DNA of 64,000 nucleotides from Pseudoips prasinana (GCA_951640165.1 OX621263.1:9244001-9308000), one strand, 5' to 3'. Shown: positions 1-11,024, numbered from the stretch's first letter. Notes: generated by a model from the letters alone, not told the origin. A program made the numbers and translations.

Positions 1-51
1 TTAGCTATTTTGAATTATTCAAGTAGTCGTAAGTGTGCGTATGTCCCAATA

Positions 52-125
52 ATCATGTCAGCCGAAAGACCTCCACCTCTGAACATAGGCCTCCCAAAAA
101 GATCGCCTAAAGTTCTAGTCTTGCG
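52..125 (-). mobile_element. RTE-like LINE 3' end fragment
   Basis: A short diverged copy of the 'tcagccgaaagacgcccactgctggac' type block (about 27 bases, diverged here) followed by 'ggcctccc'. The same block recurs at 44933-44990 and 46482-46520. At 46473-46718 its minus strand encodes a typical RTE C-terminus. Only the distal tail is present here. Confidence 0.5.
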
Positions 126-314
126 CTACCCGCAAATGTCAAATACAATAAAGTTTATGTTTGAATCAAACTGTTTACATTATATATTATTATAAAATAA
201 TTAGGTGAACATCGGACTCTATAAGGCTATATTGATATTATGTATTTTGATTTTAATTAGTTTACGAATAAGTGGTATTCCTGAAAACAAAATCTTGTCA
301 TTTCTATTTTCTAG

Positions 315-450
315 GGGTCAACCAAGAAAATAAAGAGTTTTGGGAAATGGCACTAGAATTACAAGGGGTGGCGCCCCCTGGTATAAGAGGAGAAGAGTAT
401 TTTGATGTGGGCGCAAAATTCCATGTTCCAGACAATACGCCGTATATTAG
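315..450 (+). CDS. ACE-like gene, exon a
   Basis: The acceptor is 'ttttctag' at 307-314 and the donor is 'AG|gtaag' after 450. The exon encodes about 45 residues ending GAKFHVPDNTPYIR, nearly diagnostic for ACE. It enters in codon position 2 and leaves with two bases of the Arg codon. Confidence 0.85.
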
Positions 451-2728
451 GTAAGACCCTTTGTTTACCGACTGATACAGCAGTTTTTGGGAGTTTGAGA
501 GTGTACGGAAGTCCTGCAGGTCTTAGCAGGACTAAAACAGCAGATTTGTATAATTACGGTTCAACAAGGAATAATCAGAACGTAAAATATTCGCGTGAGA
601 CTGTCGTGGCGGACGGTGACGCAGTGCCGTCCTCACCTCGGTGCGCGATGCGCGGTGCACTGTGTCCCGCGCCCATTGCTTCCATTCGTTGCCTTCGCTG
701 ACGTTGTCACACAGCTACACAACAGCTACAGAGTAATTTTAAAGATTTTGAATTTCCAAAGTTTCGATAAACCATTATAGATAAATAATATCAGTAGGAA
801 GTATGTAGTCAATACATTGTTACATAAGACGCAAATACCCCATGTAACATTTTATTGACTAGTTACTATATGCTGAATTATCCATCATACTATAATAAAG
901 TTTAAGGATAAGTGAAAACAAATGAAAAAAATATAAAGTTGTGATTAGTTTAATAAAAGTGATAGTCTTACCAGTGCCTCTAGCACGAGTTCCTGCAGTT
1001 TACTTACTCGATCACACGTACAGTTTCGTCCCATACATTGAGCACCAGAGTTTTAGTTCTTAATAGTTTCCGCGAGAGGCGCTGGTGCTCAATGTATGGG
1101 ACGAACTGTACGTGTGATCGAGTAAGTAAACTGCAGGAACTCGTGCTAGAGGCACAAGTAAAAACCAATTAACTCTACATCAATATGAAAATACGAATAC
1201 GATAAGACGAGGAGGACACCAGCCACCACGGGAGGATATTATAGATGATAATTGATATCCTAATAGAACGAATTTAAAATAGGAGATTCATCGCGGATCC
1301 GAACAGATATAAGGATGTAATAAATGGCACAAAACGAAAATAAAAGGTACCTGATCAAAATAAGGGCCTCACTTTAGCAAATAATAGTATTCGGTTAAGT
1401 CCTTCTCAAACGTACCTTCAGGATATGGTTTTCTATAACCGTACGGTAACCCAGAATCTCGTCTAGGGATGATGTATTACAAACAAATTGGAACTACAGA
1501 TCGTTCACATGTCATGGAGGTTAAACGACAAATGGTTTATTTTTCTAAGCATACACACGGCTTGACTAGCTGTATCAAACCGTTACAAATTTAACCCATA
1601 TTGAATTCGATAGAATCTGAATTTGAATTTGCCAATAATATAACACTAAGTAAATACACGTGCATCATAATATAAGCAACTCGGAGGTTGTTCTTATTAT
1701 GGTCTGTACCACTGTCTGATTTTATATGGTACAAATTACTTGTGACATTGTAGATGAAGACATATGTACATATATTGTAATTTTTTCTTCGCCGCATTTT
1801 GACTTTGTTGTCTGTTTGCACTGATCTTCAATATGTATTAACTCTTTATTTGCCTCCTTAAACCAGTCTACTCTTTCAGATACTTCCTCAGCAGCTTCCT
1901 CCAGCATCAACTCTTCGAAAAGCTCTGCAAGGCGTCGGTTTTCGGTCATCGAAGTATTAACATTGACGTTCCTGACACCATTAGCCTCACTAGGTGCGAT
2001 CTATATGGTTCTAAAGCTGCTGGAAAGGTGTTGAAGTAAGTATAATGTAGAGAATATTTTATTAATAATATTATCAAAAGTCATTTCTAGCATTCAGACA
2101 GTCATACCCACCATAAACTCTTTCAGAAGCTTTGCTATGCCACACTAAGTACCTACAAAATTTGCAACTTTCCGACAAATGTTAACAAATTAGCGACAAA
2201 TTCTGGGAGCAAACAGATCTTCGCGTTCTCGAGATATAAAGATAGCTCTTAAAAACTCTATACAAAAAAGAAGGACAAAAATGCGTTATTGACTTTTTAA
2301 CCAGAAATCGATTTTTTTTAATATATACATATTACGATACTTTCGGAAGTATCTTCGCTAAGCCTAGGTAAGGTAAGTAGAACAGCACAAGAAAAGAAAG
2401 AACAATAATTCGTTAGGCCGTTAGCTAACGAATTATAATATTAGGTGCCAAATCTCGCCAAAGTTAGCGACACATTTTTTGTGTCATTATGTGTGTTTAA
2501 TCAACCATTAATAAACTTTAAAACTATATTAATCTGCTACAGAATTAACCTGGCGTTCTTTTCAGGGATTTGATGTCGCGCGGCCACTCCCAGCACTGGA
2601 GCGAGATCCTTCAGTCAGTAATAGGAGAAGCTGAGATTTCGGCTGACGCTTTGAACAAATATTATCAACCTCTGTACAAGGTCTTGGACAAGTTTGTACG
2701 GGACCACCATGTCCCTATCGGCTGGTAG
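315..2728 (+). CDS. ACE/Ance-like dipeptidyl carboxypeptidase gene, 3' part (exons 315-450, 1985-2035, 2566-2728)
   Basis: This is the C-terminal part of an M2-family angiotensin-converting-enzyme-like peptidase, normally a secreted or membrane-bound zinc dipeptidase. Three exons with consensus splice sites match the known family order. They read GVNQENKEFW..QGVAPP..R..(Y)FD.GAKFHVP..PYIR, then LTRCDLYGSKAAGKVLK, then DLMSRGHSQHWSEIL with SADALNKYYQPL and the stop after PIGW. Phases fit: exon 1985-2035 ends in AA and the next starts with G, giving Lys. The exon expected after PYIR, which carries the conserved FxHExxC-like segment in the family, was not found between 451 and 1984. The HExxH zinc site lies upstream of the window. 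The gene could be intact with a sequence gap, or a pseudogene. Family assignment is firm. Confidence 0.85.
451..973. other. Intron sequence, nothing recognised
   Basis: This holds a GC-rich patch at 595-715 with open frames but no recognisable protein. The rest is AT-rich. The expected next ACE exon is not seen here. Confidence 0.5.
974..1155. repeat. Near-perfect inverted repeat with 75-bp arms
   Basis: Arm 974-1048 is the reverse complement of 1082-1155 with a single one-base indel (cagtttcg against cagttcg). A 33-bp spacer separates them. The outer ends read gtgcctctagcac and gtgctagaggcac. It lies in the ACE intron that lacks the expected exon. It could be a small foldback MITE; no target duplication is obvious. 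Confidence 0.85.
1156..1984. other. ACE intron, no confident feature
   Basis: AT-rich sequence. The minus strand has a 75-codon open frame at 1722-1949 that starts with an acidic, Glu-rich stretch, but no family is recognised. No exon with ACE similarity is visible before the acceptor at 1984. Confidence 0.4.
1985..2035 (+). CDS. ACE-like gene, exon b
   Basis: A 51-bp exon between acceptor 'ccattag' and donor 'gtaagt'. It reads LTRCDLYGSKAAGKVLK, aligning with the family's CDIY.S..AG segment. The Cys is a disulphide partner in ACE proteins. The first base completes a codon from the missing upstream exon. Confidence 0.75.
2566..2728 (+). CDS. ACE-like gene, terminal exon
   Basis: The acceptor 'ttcttttcag' precedes a 53-codon stretch matching the ACE C-terminus: SRG.S..W.E.L....G...ISADAL.KYYQPL. 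It stops at TAG 2726-2728. There is no membrane anchor after it, so the product would end like the soluble insect Ance forms. An AATAAA lies near 2903, but within a repeat. Confidence 0.85.
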
Positions 2729-2889
2729 AATAGTAGTTTATTTATATAAATATTTATGTTAAGAAGTAGTGTACTCAACCTGCGGCCAGCGAGCTGCATG
2801 TGTTTATCTTATCTTGGTAGGGGTGTACTTACGTACAGCACTTAGACCCTTCAGGATCTTATGTACTAACCCCTATTGGTTCAATTCTA

Positions 2890-3060
2890 TCCCTAAAGCC
2901 ATGAATAAAGTATGTAAGAAATCGCAGCTAGCGATAAGACCGCCCTTTGTACATTATTATGCTACTATTTATGTTCTATTTTTGTAATTCAGTTGGTGTA
3001 CAATAAAGTGTATTGTATTGTATTTGTATTGTATTGTATTTGTATTGTTTTTTTATTTAT
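2890..3060 (+). mobile_element. LINE 3' end (CR1-like tail)
   Basis: 'cgcagctagcgataagaccgcc' (22 bases, cited in part) is followed by 'gtacaataaagtgtattg' and a (TGTAT)n tail. The same signature occurs at 9500-9640 and inverted at 16347-16480 and 43335-43500. This is the 3' end of a non-LTR element; no coding sequence remains. Confidence 0.6.
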
Positions 3061-3189
3061 TTGTATTGTAAAGTCTGCACATAATTCAGTACGCATCTTA
3101 GCGGTAGATTCTTGTACTCTTAGGTTCTGGGTATGCCATACCCAGGATAGCCATTCTGTGTCTTGCCAACGTATCGCATTTATATATTA

Positions 3190-3510
3190 CTAGCTGTGCC
3201 CCGCGGTTTTACCCGCGTTAAATTTTATAAATTATCATAGCTCCTCCCCCGTAAGTGATAGCGTGATAATATGTAACCTATATGTTGACTCGACCTCTTA
3301 ATAATATTCATGCAAAATGTGAAGTAAATCCATGCAGTACTTTTTGAGTTTAGCCCGGACATATATACAGACAAACAGACACACAGACAAAAATTCTAAA
3401 AACTATATTTTTGGCTTCGATATCGATTGTAGATCACACCCCAAGTATCCTTTTAAAAAAATATTCAATGTACAGTTTTGACTTTCTTACGATTTTATTA
3501 TATGTATAGA
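3190..3510 (-). mobile_element. Non-autonomous Helitron, family 1
   Basis: Read on the minus strand it starts TCTATACATATAATA and ends with a GCGG/CCGC hairpin, then GGGGCACAGCTAG. It sits between A and T with no target duplication. About 320 bp and non-coding. These are the hallmarks of a Helitron (TC...hairpin...CTRR). Confidence 0.85.
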
Positions 3511-3935
3511 TATGCAGCATTGTTTCATTTTCTTCCCCGCCGGGTCTTTGATATTGATCTATCGGAATATTCAATATTTTTCATTAAAAGGTTCTACATC
3601 GTTGACTTGAAATTATGTTTTAATTACCACCAATTCACTCTGTACCAAAAATAGCCTTAAATGTGTATACTTGTAATTCAATGCTTTGAATAAAATGATA
3701 GGATAAGATTATTATTTGGTTGTATGTTTTTAAACGTTCTCATGTAAGTGAATTACTGTAAATTCTTATAAGAAATAAAGATATCTCAAACCTTAATAAA
3801 GTCACATCATCAAAGAGAGTTATGGTTTTTGACTCCCTTGCGTCCTATAAGTAAGAAAACAAGCTGTTACAGTTTGTTAATAACTAAAAATCTGGTTACT
3901 CATTAAATATTCCAACATCCTAACAAAATCCTTGA

Positions 3936-4149
3936 TCACACTAATATTATAAAGGCGAAAGTTTGTGAGTGTGTGAGTGTGTATGTTTGTTACTTCTTCA
4001 CGTATAAACGGGTGGAGTGATGTTAATAAAATTTGGTATGGAGTTCGCTGACAGCCTGGATTGAAACGTAGGTTATATTTTTTTTTATTATGTATAATAA
4101 AAAAAATAAAAAAATATATAACGCGTGCAAAACCGCAGGGCACAGCTAG
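3936..4149 (+). mobile_element. Non-autonomous Helitron, family 2
   Basis: Starts TCACACTAATATTATAAA after an A and ends with a CGCG-type hairpin and GGCACAGCTAG before a T. The body carries 'gcgaaagtttgtgagtgtg'. Other copies: 8927-9104, 32699-32798, 43711-43888. Confidence 0.75.
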
Positions 4150-4445
4150 TTATCCATAAAACTAACGTATTTTTTTTTTTAATTCTTATAATATTTTTTA
4201 TTATCTTTTTTTTCTACATTTATTTTATATCCTTAAAATTATACTCGATATTTATAAGTGGTGTTAAGGTAAAAGGTTCGAGTCTAAAATCTTGAAAAAC
4301 AAATTCTATCCACAAACGGTTTTAAAATATCTATACCTAATACTCATTTCCTTTTTCCTTAACACCACAGATTATATTACACTGAGATCAAAGCCCGATA
4401 GACATGGGTACTTTTCTCCAAGGATAAAAAAAAATCCTACAACAA
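4150..4445. other. AT-rich spacer
   Basis: Poly(T)/(A) runs with no gene or repeat family recognised. Confidence 0.5.
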
Positions 4446-4793
4446 ATTTTTGAAGTTATACTTCTTTTGGCGCGATGGAGAAAAATGATGAGAGTGAATT
4501 TTTACGATGCGCGCGCACACCGACACCAAAAAATTTAACAGCATGAAGTTAGTTCTAGGTGGTATGACAGTGAATTTTTACGATGCGCGCGAATCGTGCG
4601 CGCGCATCGTAAAAATAACAGCATGAAGTTAGTTCTAGGTGGTATGAAAATGTATGAGAGTGAATTTTAAAAAATAACAGAATGACGTTAGTTCTAGGTG
4701 GTATGACAATTGATAACTATGTTCAAGTTGTATATTAAGAAGTATAACTTCTAACGCGTGTACATAAGTACACACAAGTTTTTTTTTCTCTTT
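4446..4793 (+). mobile_element. Palindromic-ended non-autonomous element ('GAAGTTATACTTC' family), copy 1
   Basis: The ends carry gaagttatacttc (4452) and gaagtataacttc (4739-4751). Internal blocks 'gcatgaagttagttctagg' and 'gtgaatttttacgatgcgcg' are repeated two or three times, partly inverted. The right side continues 'taacgcgtgtacataag'. A second copy in the opposite orientation lies at 62356-62695. Superfamily unknown to me; it looks like a DNA-transposon derivative or foldback element. Confidence 0.65.
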
Positions 4794-5149
4794 CCTCGTT
4801 TATTTCAAACTTAAACAAGGAATACTAATTTTAAACACAAATAAAAAGGAAGATAATAATATATGTCAAATATATTTAAACTAAAATAAAAAATAAAAAG
4901 TATTTATTTGACACTAGTTAAAATACATTCACAGGTGTAAGGTTTAGTTGACACAACAGTTTTGTTTTACACTAAAGGTACTGAAACTGCTTACCAAACT
5001 AGGCTAAAGCCTGTATTTTGGGAAACAGTGTTCAGTCGTGGAGTGGTGACGTATTGGTTGCTGACGCTGAATGTACTTCACGAAGTTAGTTCAGTTATAT
5101 TGAGTAAATCACAATGACATAGTGAATATTTCTATTATTATACATCCAA

Positions 5150-6180
5150 CTGTGGTATGTGTGGTGTGTATGTGTGTGTGTGTGTGTTTGCGTGTGTGGG
5201 GGTGTGTGTTTTTGACTGTATGTTTGAGAATGTTAACATTATTCAATATGCACGAGTAGGTCTTCAGTTTTCTGGTAGTCGAGTTGATGTAGCCAGTTAG
5301 TAACTATAAGTTTTGTTTTGTATTTGTTAACTCCAGCAATATTTAATTCTTTGTGTACGCGGTTGCATATTTTGGAGCTGAGACTGTGATATTGTCGTCT
5401 ACCAAAGGATGTTTTGCACGGAACACTATGGTTGACTGGCTTTATTTTACGTCTATTTGGATCGCGTACGGGTACATTCAAGTGTTTTCTCAGGATCAGT
5501 CTGAGCACAAAGAGCTGTCAAACCGTTAAGACGTTGGACTCATTATATAGGTTTACCGTCGGATACCTATAGGGATTCTTAAGTATCGCCTTCAGAACTG
5601 CTCTTTGTGCTCTCTCTAGGCTTATAAGATGAGTTTTGGCTGCCCCACCCCAAATTGTGATGCAGTATTGCACTACGGATTGACAAAGCGCCAAATAAAC
5701 GTTTATTAATTTATCTTGTGGCATAGTATCCCTTAGTACTTTGAATAAATGTATCAACCGTCTCACGCGTGTTGTCATAAGATTTATATGCGTATCCCAC
5801 TTCAGTCCACTGTCGATTTGTACGCCCAGGTATTTAACCGATTCTACTTTAGTAAGTTTGGAACAGTTGCAAAGTGTGTTTTAGCCAAGTTTAGGGTCAG
5901 TAGGTTATTGCTAAGCCAATGCATGATTGTTATTGAGAGAATATTCTGCTCTATCCTTGACTGATTGCCAGTTGGGGCCAGAAACTAGAACTGCTGTGTC
6001 ATCAGCGTAAGTAAAGATGTTAGTGTGTGGAAGAGAGATTGTGCAAAGGTCGTTTATGTATATTTGGAAGAGTGTGGGACCCAAAATACTCCCTTGAGGG
6101 ACGCCGTAGGTGGTTATGGCCTCTTCACTCAAGTGGTTTTCTATCTTGACAGATTGTATACGGTTTATTTTTATATTAAA
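5150..6180 (-). pseudogene. Decayed LINE, reverse transcriptase C-terminal half
   Basis: Broken frames on the minus strand spell a non-LTR reverse transcriptase. 6130-5940 has GVPQGSILGP and YADDT (motif C). 5778-5518 has LERAQRAVLKAILKNPYRYP. 5508-5239 is the C-terminal tail. Frameshifts separate the blocks and the 5' part is missing. The 3' UTR has a (GT)n run at 5160-5205, matching the (CA)n run after the related element at 35284-36770. It belongs to the Jockey/CR1-type LINEs; clade not assigned. Confidence 0.85.
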
Positions 6181-6904
6181 TGAATATATATATACATAGG
6201 TTATAGAACGCAAAGAAAAATCACTAGCATACAATTAAAACACATTTTATTAACAATAAATACAATTTATTTATTAATTTAAAATTAAATAAAGTAAACT
6301 CATCAACAACGATTTTTGTCTTTGTCAATAAAAGCCTTAGAATTATTTCTAAAAATTATTCGTAAACAATAAATGGTACAAAAATAAATTAAAAGCATAA
6401 TAACTTACATCAAGCGTCTCTTTAAATTATTACTTAATTATTATTTACATAAAAATGGTAAATAGAAAATGAAAGCATGTAGTTTGTTACATATTTACAT
6501 TAAATTAAAAATAGCTGAATATTTACAAAATGTTAAGGCACTTAGTAGTATTGAATGGAAAAAGCATATATTATTCTTAAGAAGAAATACATTTAAAGTA
6601 AAATTCAAGAATAACTAAAAATGGCGCCAGATGATAAATAAGGAAGTGATTTTTTCCTCAGACATGACAATGAGAAATGTATTTCGTAAATAATATCAAT
6701 ACGAAACTAATACATATATACATAAAGTAAATCAAATTTAATTATCTTTAAAATGTAGTATTAAGGAGTGCCCAGTTTTAATTTATTTTCGCTTAAGAAT
6801 AAATTTACTTAAGAATAATTAGATATTCAAAATGAAAACCGTAAGTATCAGATTTGGATTCGTAGATTTTAATATTTTATTAATTATGATTTCCTTTGCC
6901 GTGA
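6181..6904. other. AT-rich sequence, nothing recognised
   Basis: Poly-A/T-rich, about 80% AT by eye, with many short homopolymers. No repeat family or coding signal seen. Confidence 0.5.
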
Positions 6905-7055
6905 GTGGTGACAGAGATGAATATCACCACCCTATATCATCTTGTGGGGGTGTAGAAGTCATCTTGAGGGAATATTTACTAGACAAAGAGTAGCAGCGTC
7001 TCGCTAAGTACTATGACAATTATATTGCAATTCATAACATATGTGGCAAGAGTGA
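6905..7055 (+). mobile_element. RTE-derived repeat ('family C'), diverged fragment
   Basis: Diverged copy of the block 'atcaccacc..catctcatcc.gtgggggtgtagaagtc', better preserved at 15586-15838. The copy breaks near 7040. Confidence 0.5.
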
Positions 7056-7059
7056 CGGT

Positions 7060-7305
7060 GGCCAGTCTCAATGGAGACTAGGCAGACGACTAGACGGCAG
7101 ATGGGCGGTACATATTATAGTACACAAACCGAACCGACGGCTTTACGTGCACGGGGGTAAAATACCGCCAACTCCTAGACTTCGGGATGATACTGATTTA
7201 TTTTTAACAGTAAACTGAACAAAATCATTTTTCGGCCCGACCTGAGATTTGAACCTAGGACCTCATTATCTGCGTTACCGATAGACCAACGAGGCAGTTA
7301 ATTGG
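7060..7305 (-). mobile_element. tRNA-headed SINE ('family F')
   Basis: Minus strand: 'tgcctcgttggtctatcgg' (A-box region) and 'ggttcaaatctcaggtcggg' (B box), near 7300-7230. The tail is 'gacggcggta..cccccgtg..cggtttgtg' and 'gagactggcc'. A second copy at 46852-47945 is split by a LINE, and a tail-only copy is at 21665-21775. Confidence 0.65.
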
Positions 7306-7439
7306 TCATTTGGGGATTAGTGAGTGTTTTTCGGCTGACATGATGATGATGTGATGTCTTATTTTCCTATTAAATACGTTGAGAGATTCACAAAACTATC
7401 AAACCCATACTAGCCATATTACCTACATGGTTAATTGTA

Positions 7440-7575
7440 TACAGTTCATCATGTCAACTGAATGAAAGCCACCGCTGGATAAAAGCTTTCCCAAAAGATA
7501 ATTAAACCTCCATAAGAGAATTGTGCCATAATCGCCGCGTTTGGCAGACAAGTTGGCATTCATAGCTAAATGATC
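7440..7575 (-). mobile_element. RTE-derived repeat ('family C') fragment
   Basis: 'gccaccgctggataaaagc' and 'ccataatcgccgcgtttggcag' match the 3' part of family C read on the minus strand. Truncated by the adjoining 5S-type SINE. Confidence 0.5.
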
Positions 7576-7798
7576 TCACCAGTCCGTAAATGATCGACGA
7601 GGTTAAGCAACTAGGCTCGCGGTCAGTCCATAGATTGGTGACCGCCAAACTGATTTTATCTCTAAACGTCTTTGTGCTTCGGAGGGCACGTTAAGCTGTC
7701 GGTCCCGGTTGTAGCCATTAGCCAACAGTCGTTTAGCCATGTCAGAGGCCTACTGGCCGGCTTGAACAACTCTGACGCTAGGGTAACCACTGTCCATA
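7576..7798 (+). mobile_element. 5S rRNA-derived SINE, copy 1
   Basis: The head reads 'gatcgacgaggttaagcaac' followed by 'cggtcagtcc..agattggtgaccgcc'. This is the internal promoter region of 5S rRNA (GAAGTTAAGCAAC ... GGATGGGTGACCGCC). The tail reads 'gagggcacgttaagctgtcgg' (cited in part) and 'ggcttgaacaactctgac'. Such SINE3-type elements use the 5S promoter for Pol III. Confidence 0.75.
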
Positions 7799-8058
7799 TA
7801 ATAATAATAATAATATCTGGGGACAATGTCACACAGATCATCCTAGCCCCAAACTAAGCAAAGCTTGTACTATGGGTACCAGGCGACGATATACATACTT
7901 ATATAGATAGATAAATACATATATAAATAGAAAACATCCATGACTCAGAAACAAATATTCGTGCTCATCACACAAATATTTGCACTTACCGGGATTCGAA
8001 CCCAGGACCACCAGCTTCGTAGGCAGGAGCACTACCAACTAGGCTATGGTGACCGTCA
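7799..8058 (-). mobile_element. tRNA-headed SINE ('family B')
   Basis: Minus strand: A box 'tagcctagttggta', B box 'gggttcgaatccc', then a body containing 'gtatatcgtcgcctggtacc' and 'ctttgcttagtttggggc'. It ends in a (ATT)n tail (7799-7815 on plus). Full-length, about 260 bp. Abuts the 5S-type SINE. Confidence 0.85.
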
Positions 8059-8074
8059 AGTCAATATGATAAGT

Positions 8075-8290
8075 AAGTAAGTATGGCATGCTTGACAGAA
8101 GCTTCCCCCAAGAATCATCTTGAGGGGGATATGCCATAATCACCGCGATTGGCAGACTGGTTGGCGAACATAGTATAATGGTAATACTACAAAGGGAGAC
8201 ACTGTTGTTCGTTCTCTGGAACATATTCTTTTGGGACGATTTTTATACTCGTCACGGGATGAGATGGGGCCTTTTATAGCACATGTATCA
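8075..8290 (-). mobile_element. RTE-derived repeat ('family C'), copy
   Basis: Contains 'ccataatcaccgcgattggc' and 'ggtcat-like..ggatgagatgggg' in the order typical for the family, on the minus strand. A second partial copy follows directly at 8291. Confidence 0.65.
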
Positions 8291-8930
8291 TCATAACAGC
8301 TATAAAAAGTCCACTGCTGGACAAAAGCCTCCCCCAATATTCATCTTGGCAGACGGGTTGGCGATCATTATACAACATGTAACTTAATTAACGCACATCC
8401 TGAAAATAGTTTGTTCAGAATCGTTTACTGAATCGATTTAAATAATTTTTAATATAGGTATTTTTTATTCCAAAATACTTAAAACTACGGAAATTATTAT
8501 CATATTAACCCTGTACAGTCAAAACAAATTGAAATGGACCGAAAGTAAAAGTAATAAGACTTTTAAAATCGCAGTTTATTTGTATTCATACAAATTCTAT
8601 CATTCACTACAATATAAAGAAAAATAAACTTTATTCCAAGAAACTAATTTACTAAATAACAGTGCATATACATGTTAAATTAAAAATCAAGTGTATGTAA
8701 TATGATTACAACATAATATTCTAATTGGGGTGTTTGAGGGTGTACGTAATTACGTTACATGTTGTATAGAGTATGATGATCATTGTACACAGAGAGACGT
8801 TGTTGCCTGTCCTCTGGTAGATATTTCTTCGGGTCAACTTCTACGCTCCCCTGGGGATGAGATGGGGTGATGATATTCTGGTATTCACCGCTATCACCAC
8901 AAAGGGATAGCACATGTACACAGTTATCAT
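8291..8930 (-). mobile_element. RTE-derived repeat ('family C'), split by a MITE
   Basis: Two halves, 8291-8370 and 8767-8925, join into one copy once the 396-bp insert is removed. The minus strand at 8337-8290 encodes GEAFVQQWTFYSCYDD, the end of an RTE-type reverse transcriptase. So this abundant repeat is the 3' end of an RTE LINE, or a SINE that borrowed it. Confidence 0.75.
8371..8766. mobile_element. 396-bp MITE with TA target duplication
   Basis: The termini TACAACATGTAAC and GTTACATGTTGTA are perfect inverted repeats, flanked on both sides by TA (8369-8370, 8767-8768). Removing it restores the surrounding family C repeat. No coding capacity. Fits a Tc1/mariner-type non-autonomous element. 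Confidence 0.8.
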
Positions 8931-9104
8931 ACTAATATTATTAAAGCGAAAGTTTGTGAGTGTGTATGTTTGTTACTCTTTCACGTAAAAACTACCAGAC
9001 GGATTTTGATGAAACTTTGTAGTAATATAGCTTATATATCCGAATAACACATAGGCTATAATTTAAAAAATAATTACGCGGTTGAAAGCGCATGCCATAG
9101 CTAG
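8927..9104 (+). mobile_element. Non-autonomous Helitron, family 2
   Basis: A|TCATACTAATATTATTAAAG start, 'gcgaaagtttgtgagtgtg' body and an ATAGCTAG|T end. The terminal hairpin is degraded. Confidence 0.7.
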
Positions 9105-9499
9105 TTAAGTATAAATTATAATAAAAATAAGCTTAGTATATACAGTTTCCATTCAACACCTATTATAAGGCACTTGTGATAAGTCCATAATTTTTTAATA
9201 TTGCTATTCCGAGGGAGTATTCAATGCGAAGTTTTAATGAATTTATAAAGGTATATGTATCACAATAAAAATCTTATATAATATAAATGACAAAAATGAC
9301 TTTTGACAAATTTGCAAAGAAAAAGATTATTCTATTGACTATTTGGTGGAGTGAGGTTAAAACTAACTCAGGTTACATTTAAAACTCAAAATGAAATTGG
9401 TCGTAATTCTGAACTAAACTAATTTTAATACCATCGCATTTCTTTCTAACATGGCTCTTATGAAAACGACAGAACAATTTACTTTGTCTCCCTGCATTG

Positions 9500-9645
9500 C
9501 TTTGGTTCATCCAAAGGTTGTCTGGAAGAGATCGCTATATTAGCGATAAGACCGCCGTTTATACCTCATAATAAAATGAACTGATTTTTTAATGTTATGT
9601 TTCGGTTAGATGCAATAAAGTGTAATCTATCTATCTATTTAGTAC
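9500..9645 (+). mobile_element. LINE 3' end (CR1-like tail)
   Basis: 'ggttgtctggaagagatcgc' then 'gcgataagaccgccg' and 'gcaataaagtgtaatc' with a (TCTA)n tail. Same family as 2890-3060. Confidence 0.6.
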
Positions 9646-9954
9646 TTTCTATTTAGTTAAGGCACTTGGTTAGACGTGTCTACTACTTCTACTGATGTTG
9701 TGCTACTGTTAATACTACAGTATTGCGCAATCATGGCTACACTTCGCTACTATCTCGATGACCTCGAGTTTAAAGTTCGGTCCCGCACATGACAACTATT
9801 TGTGTGACCTATTTATAGCTGTTTTGAAATTGAATGCCTTTTGTGTCCGTGAAATTGCATATTTGAAAAACCACTAAAGCGGATTTGCTAAGTATCTAAA
9901 AAAAGTCTAAGTTCACAATGAAAAATTCGCGCTTTGCTCTGAATAGAAATGAAA

Positions 9955-10137
9955 ATAATTCGTTTCTTTCTGATTAAATTTGTTGCGGAATCCAAGACAA
10001 TCGAAGCAATTTTCCAGGGCATGCTAGCTCAGTTTCATTTCATTGTGTGTCAGTATGATCTGGGCTTGCAGTAGTTGCAGTGGTGGCTATGAGGGAGGGG
10101 CTAGTCCCATTAAAGAAATGTTCGATCCATTTCATAC
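9955..10137 (+). repeat. Dispersed repeat, unknown class, copy 1
   Basis: Shares an ordered series of blocks with 41305-41492: 'ttctgattaaatt.gtt', 'catg..agct/cctca', 'gtgtcatttcattgtgtg'-like, 'ggagttgcagt.gtgg', 'ggactagtccc'. Non-coding; class unknown. Confidence 0.55.
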
Positions 10138-11020
10138 TATCCCTAATAGAAGGAGATGTATTGATATTAAAAATTAGCTTGGCCGTGTAAAATCCAGAAT
10201 TACCACCAACTGTCAAAATGCATCGAAGTTTTTAACAAATATTTTGATCATTGCTAGTAAGATTTGAAAAAGGGTATGTCTTATCTATTTTGTTGGTACC
10301 TAATAACTATTAGAAATTATATTATGTAATCTATGTATTATATTTGACATTGTCTGGTAAACTATGGTCAGTTAGTGTTCGTTTCAATTACTGTGACAAT
10401 TTTTATAAATCGTCAATTTGACAGATCATTCCAATTTATAAATAATTTATAAAAATCAAAGTGATAATTATGAATATTAGTCAAATGCTGTCCTTATTAG
10501 TTTACAAAAATCGTTTTACTAAAATATGTAATTAAATTCATAGAATTGCAAAATAATTAATTATTTATAAAATCAATAAATATTTAAAAAATAAAGCAAT
10601 GTATTAATTTATAAATAATTAAGTATTTCAATTAAAAATAAATGAGATGGAATGAATGAGAACCATATAAAATAATCGACTGTTTGTCATTAAAACGCAT
10701 TTTAAAGCAAGTGTAAGATTTCATACACTAAACATTACAATAATTCATTTAAATCAAAATAAGGCCCATTTATAAAATGTCCCATACTTTAGTTTTTATA
10801 AATCATCTCATTCTCTGAAAACAATTTCAAGTTTTAGTTCCAAAAACCATCACGAAACCACAATGGCACTAGTTTGGTTAGAGGTCAGACTAATAATGTA
10901 ACAGAATATACAAATGAATTACACTAGCATACAAGTGTCATAACGTGACGTTAATATGATGACATGTTGACGTAACGTTATGACTTAACAACAACAAATT
11001 GAATAAGGCTTCTGAAAATG
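10138..11020. other. AT-rich spacer
   Basis: Mostly A/T with repeated 'ataaataatt' motifs. No gene or named repeat recognised. Contains 'gacatgttgacgtaacgtta'-type motifs around 10955-10980. Confidence 0.5.
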
Positions 11021-11024
11021 TATG

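Noticed and set aside
1722..1949. 75-codon minus open frame with a Glu-rich start, between ACE exons
   Set aside because: Short, biased composition, no recognised family, not supported by splice sites; could be a transposon remnant.
7799..8058. Possible tRNA gene (A and B boxes)
   Set aside because: Box motifs belong to a SINE head repeated in six or more copies with the same non-tRNA body; no acceptor stem.
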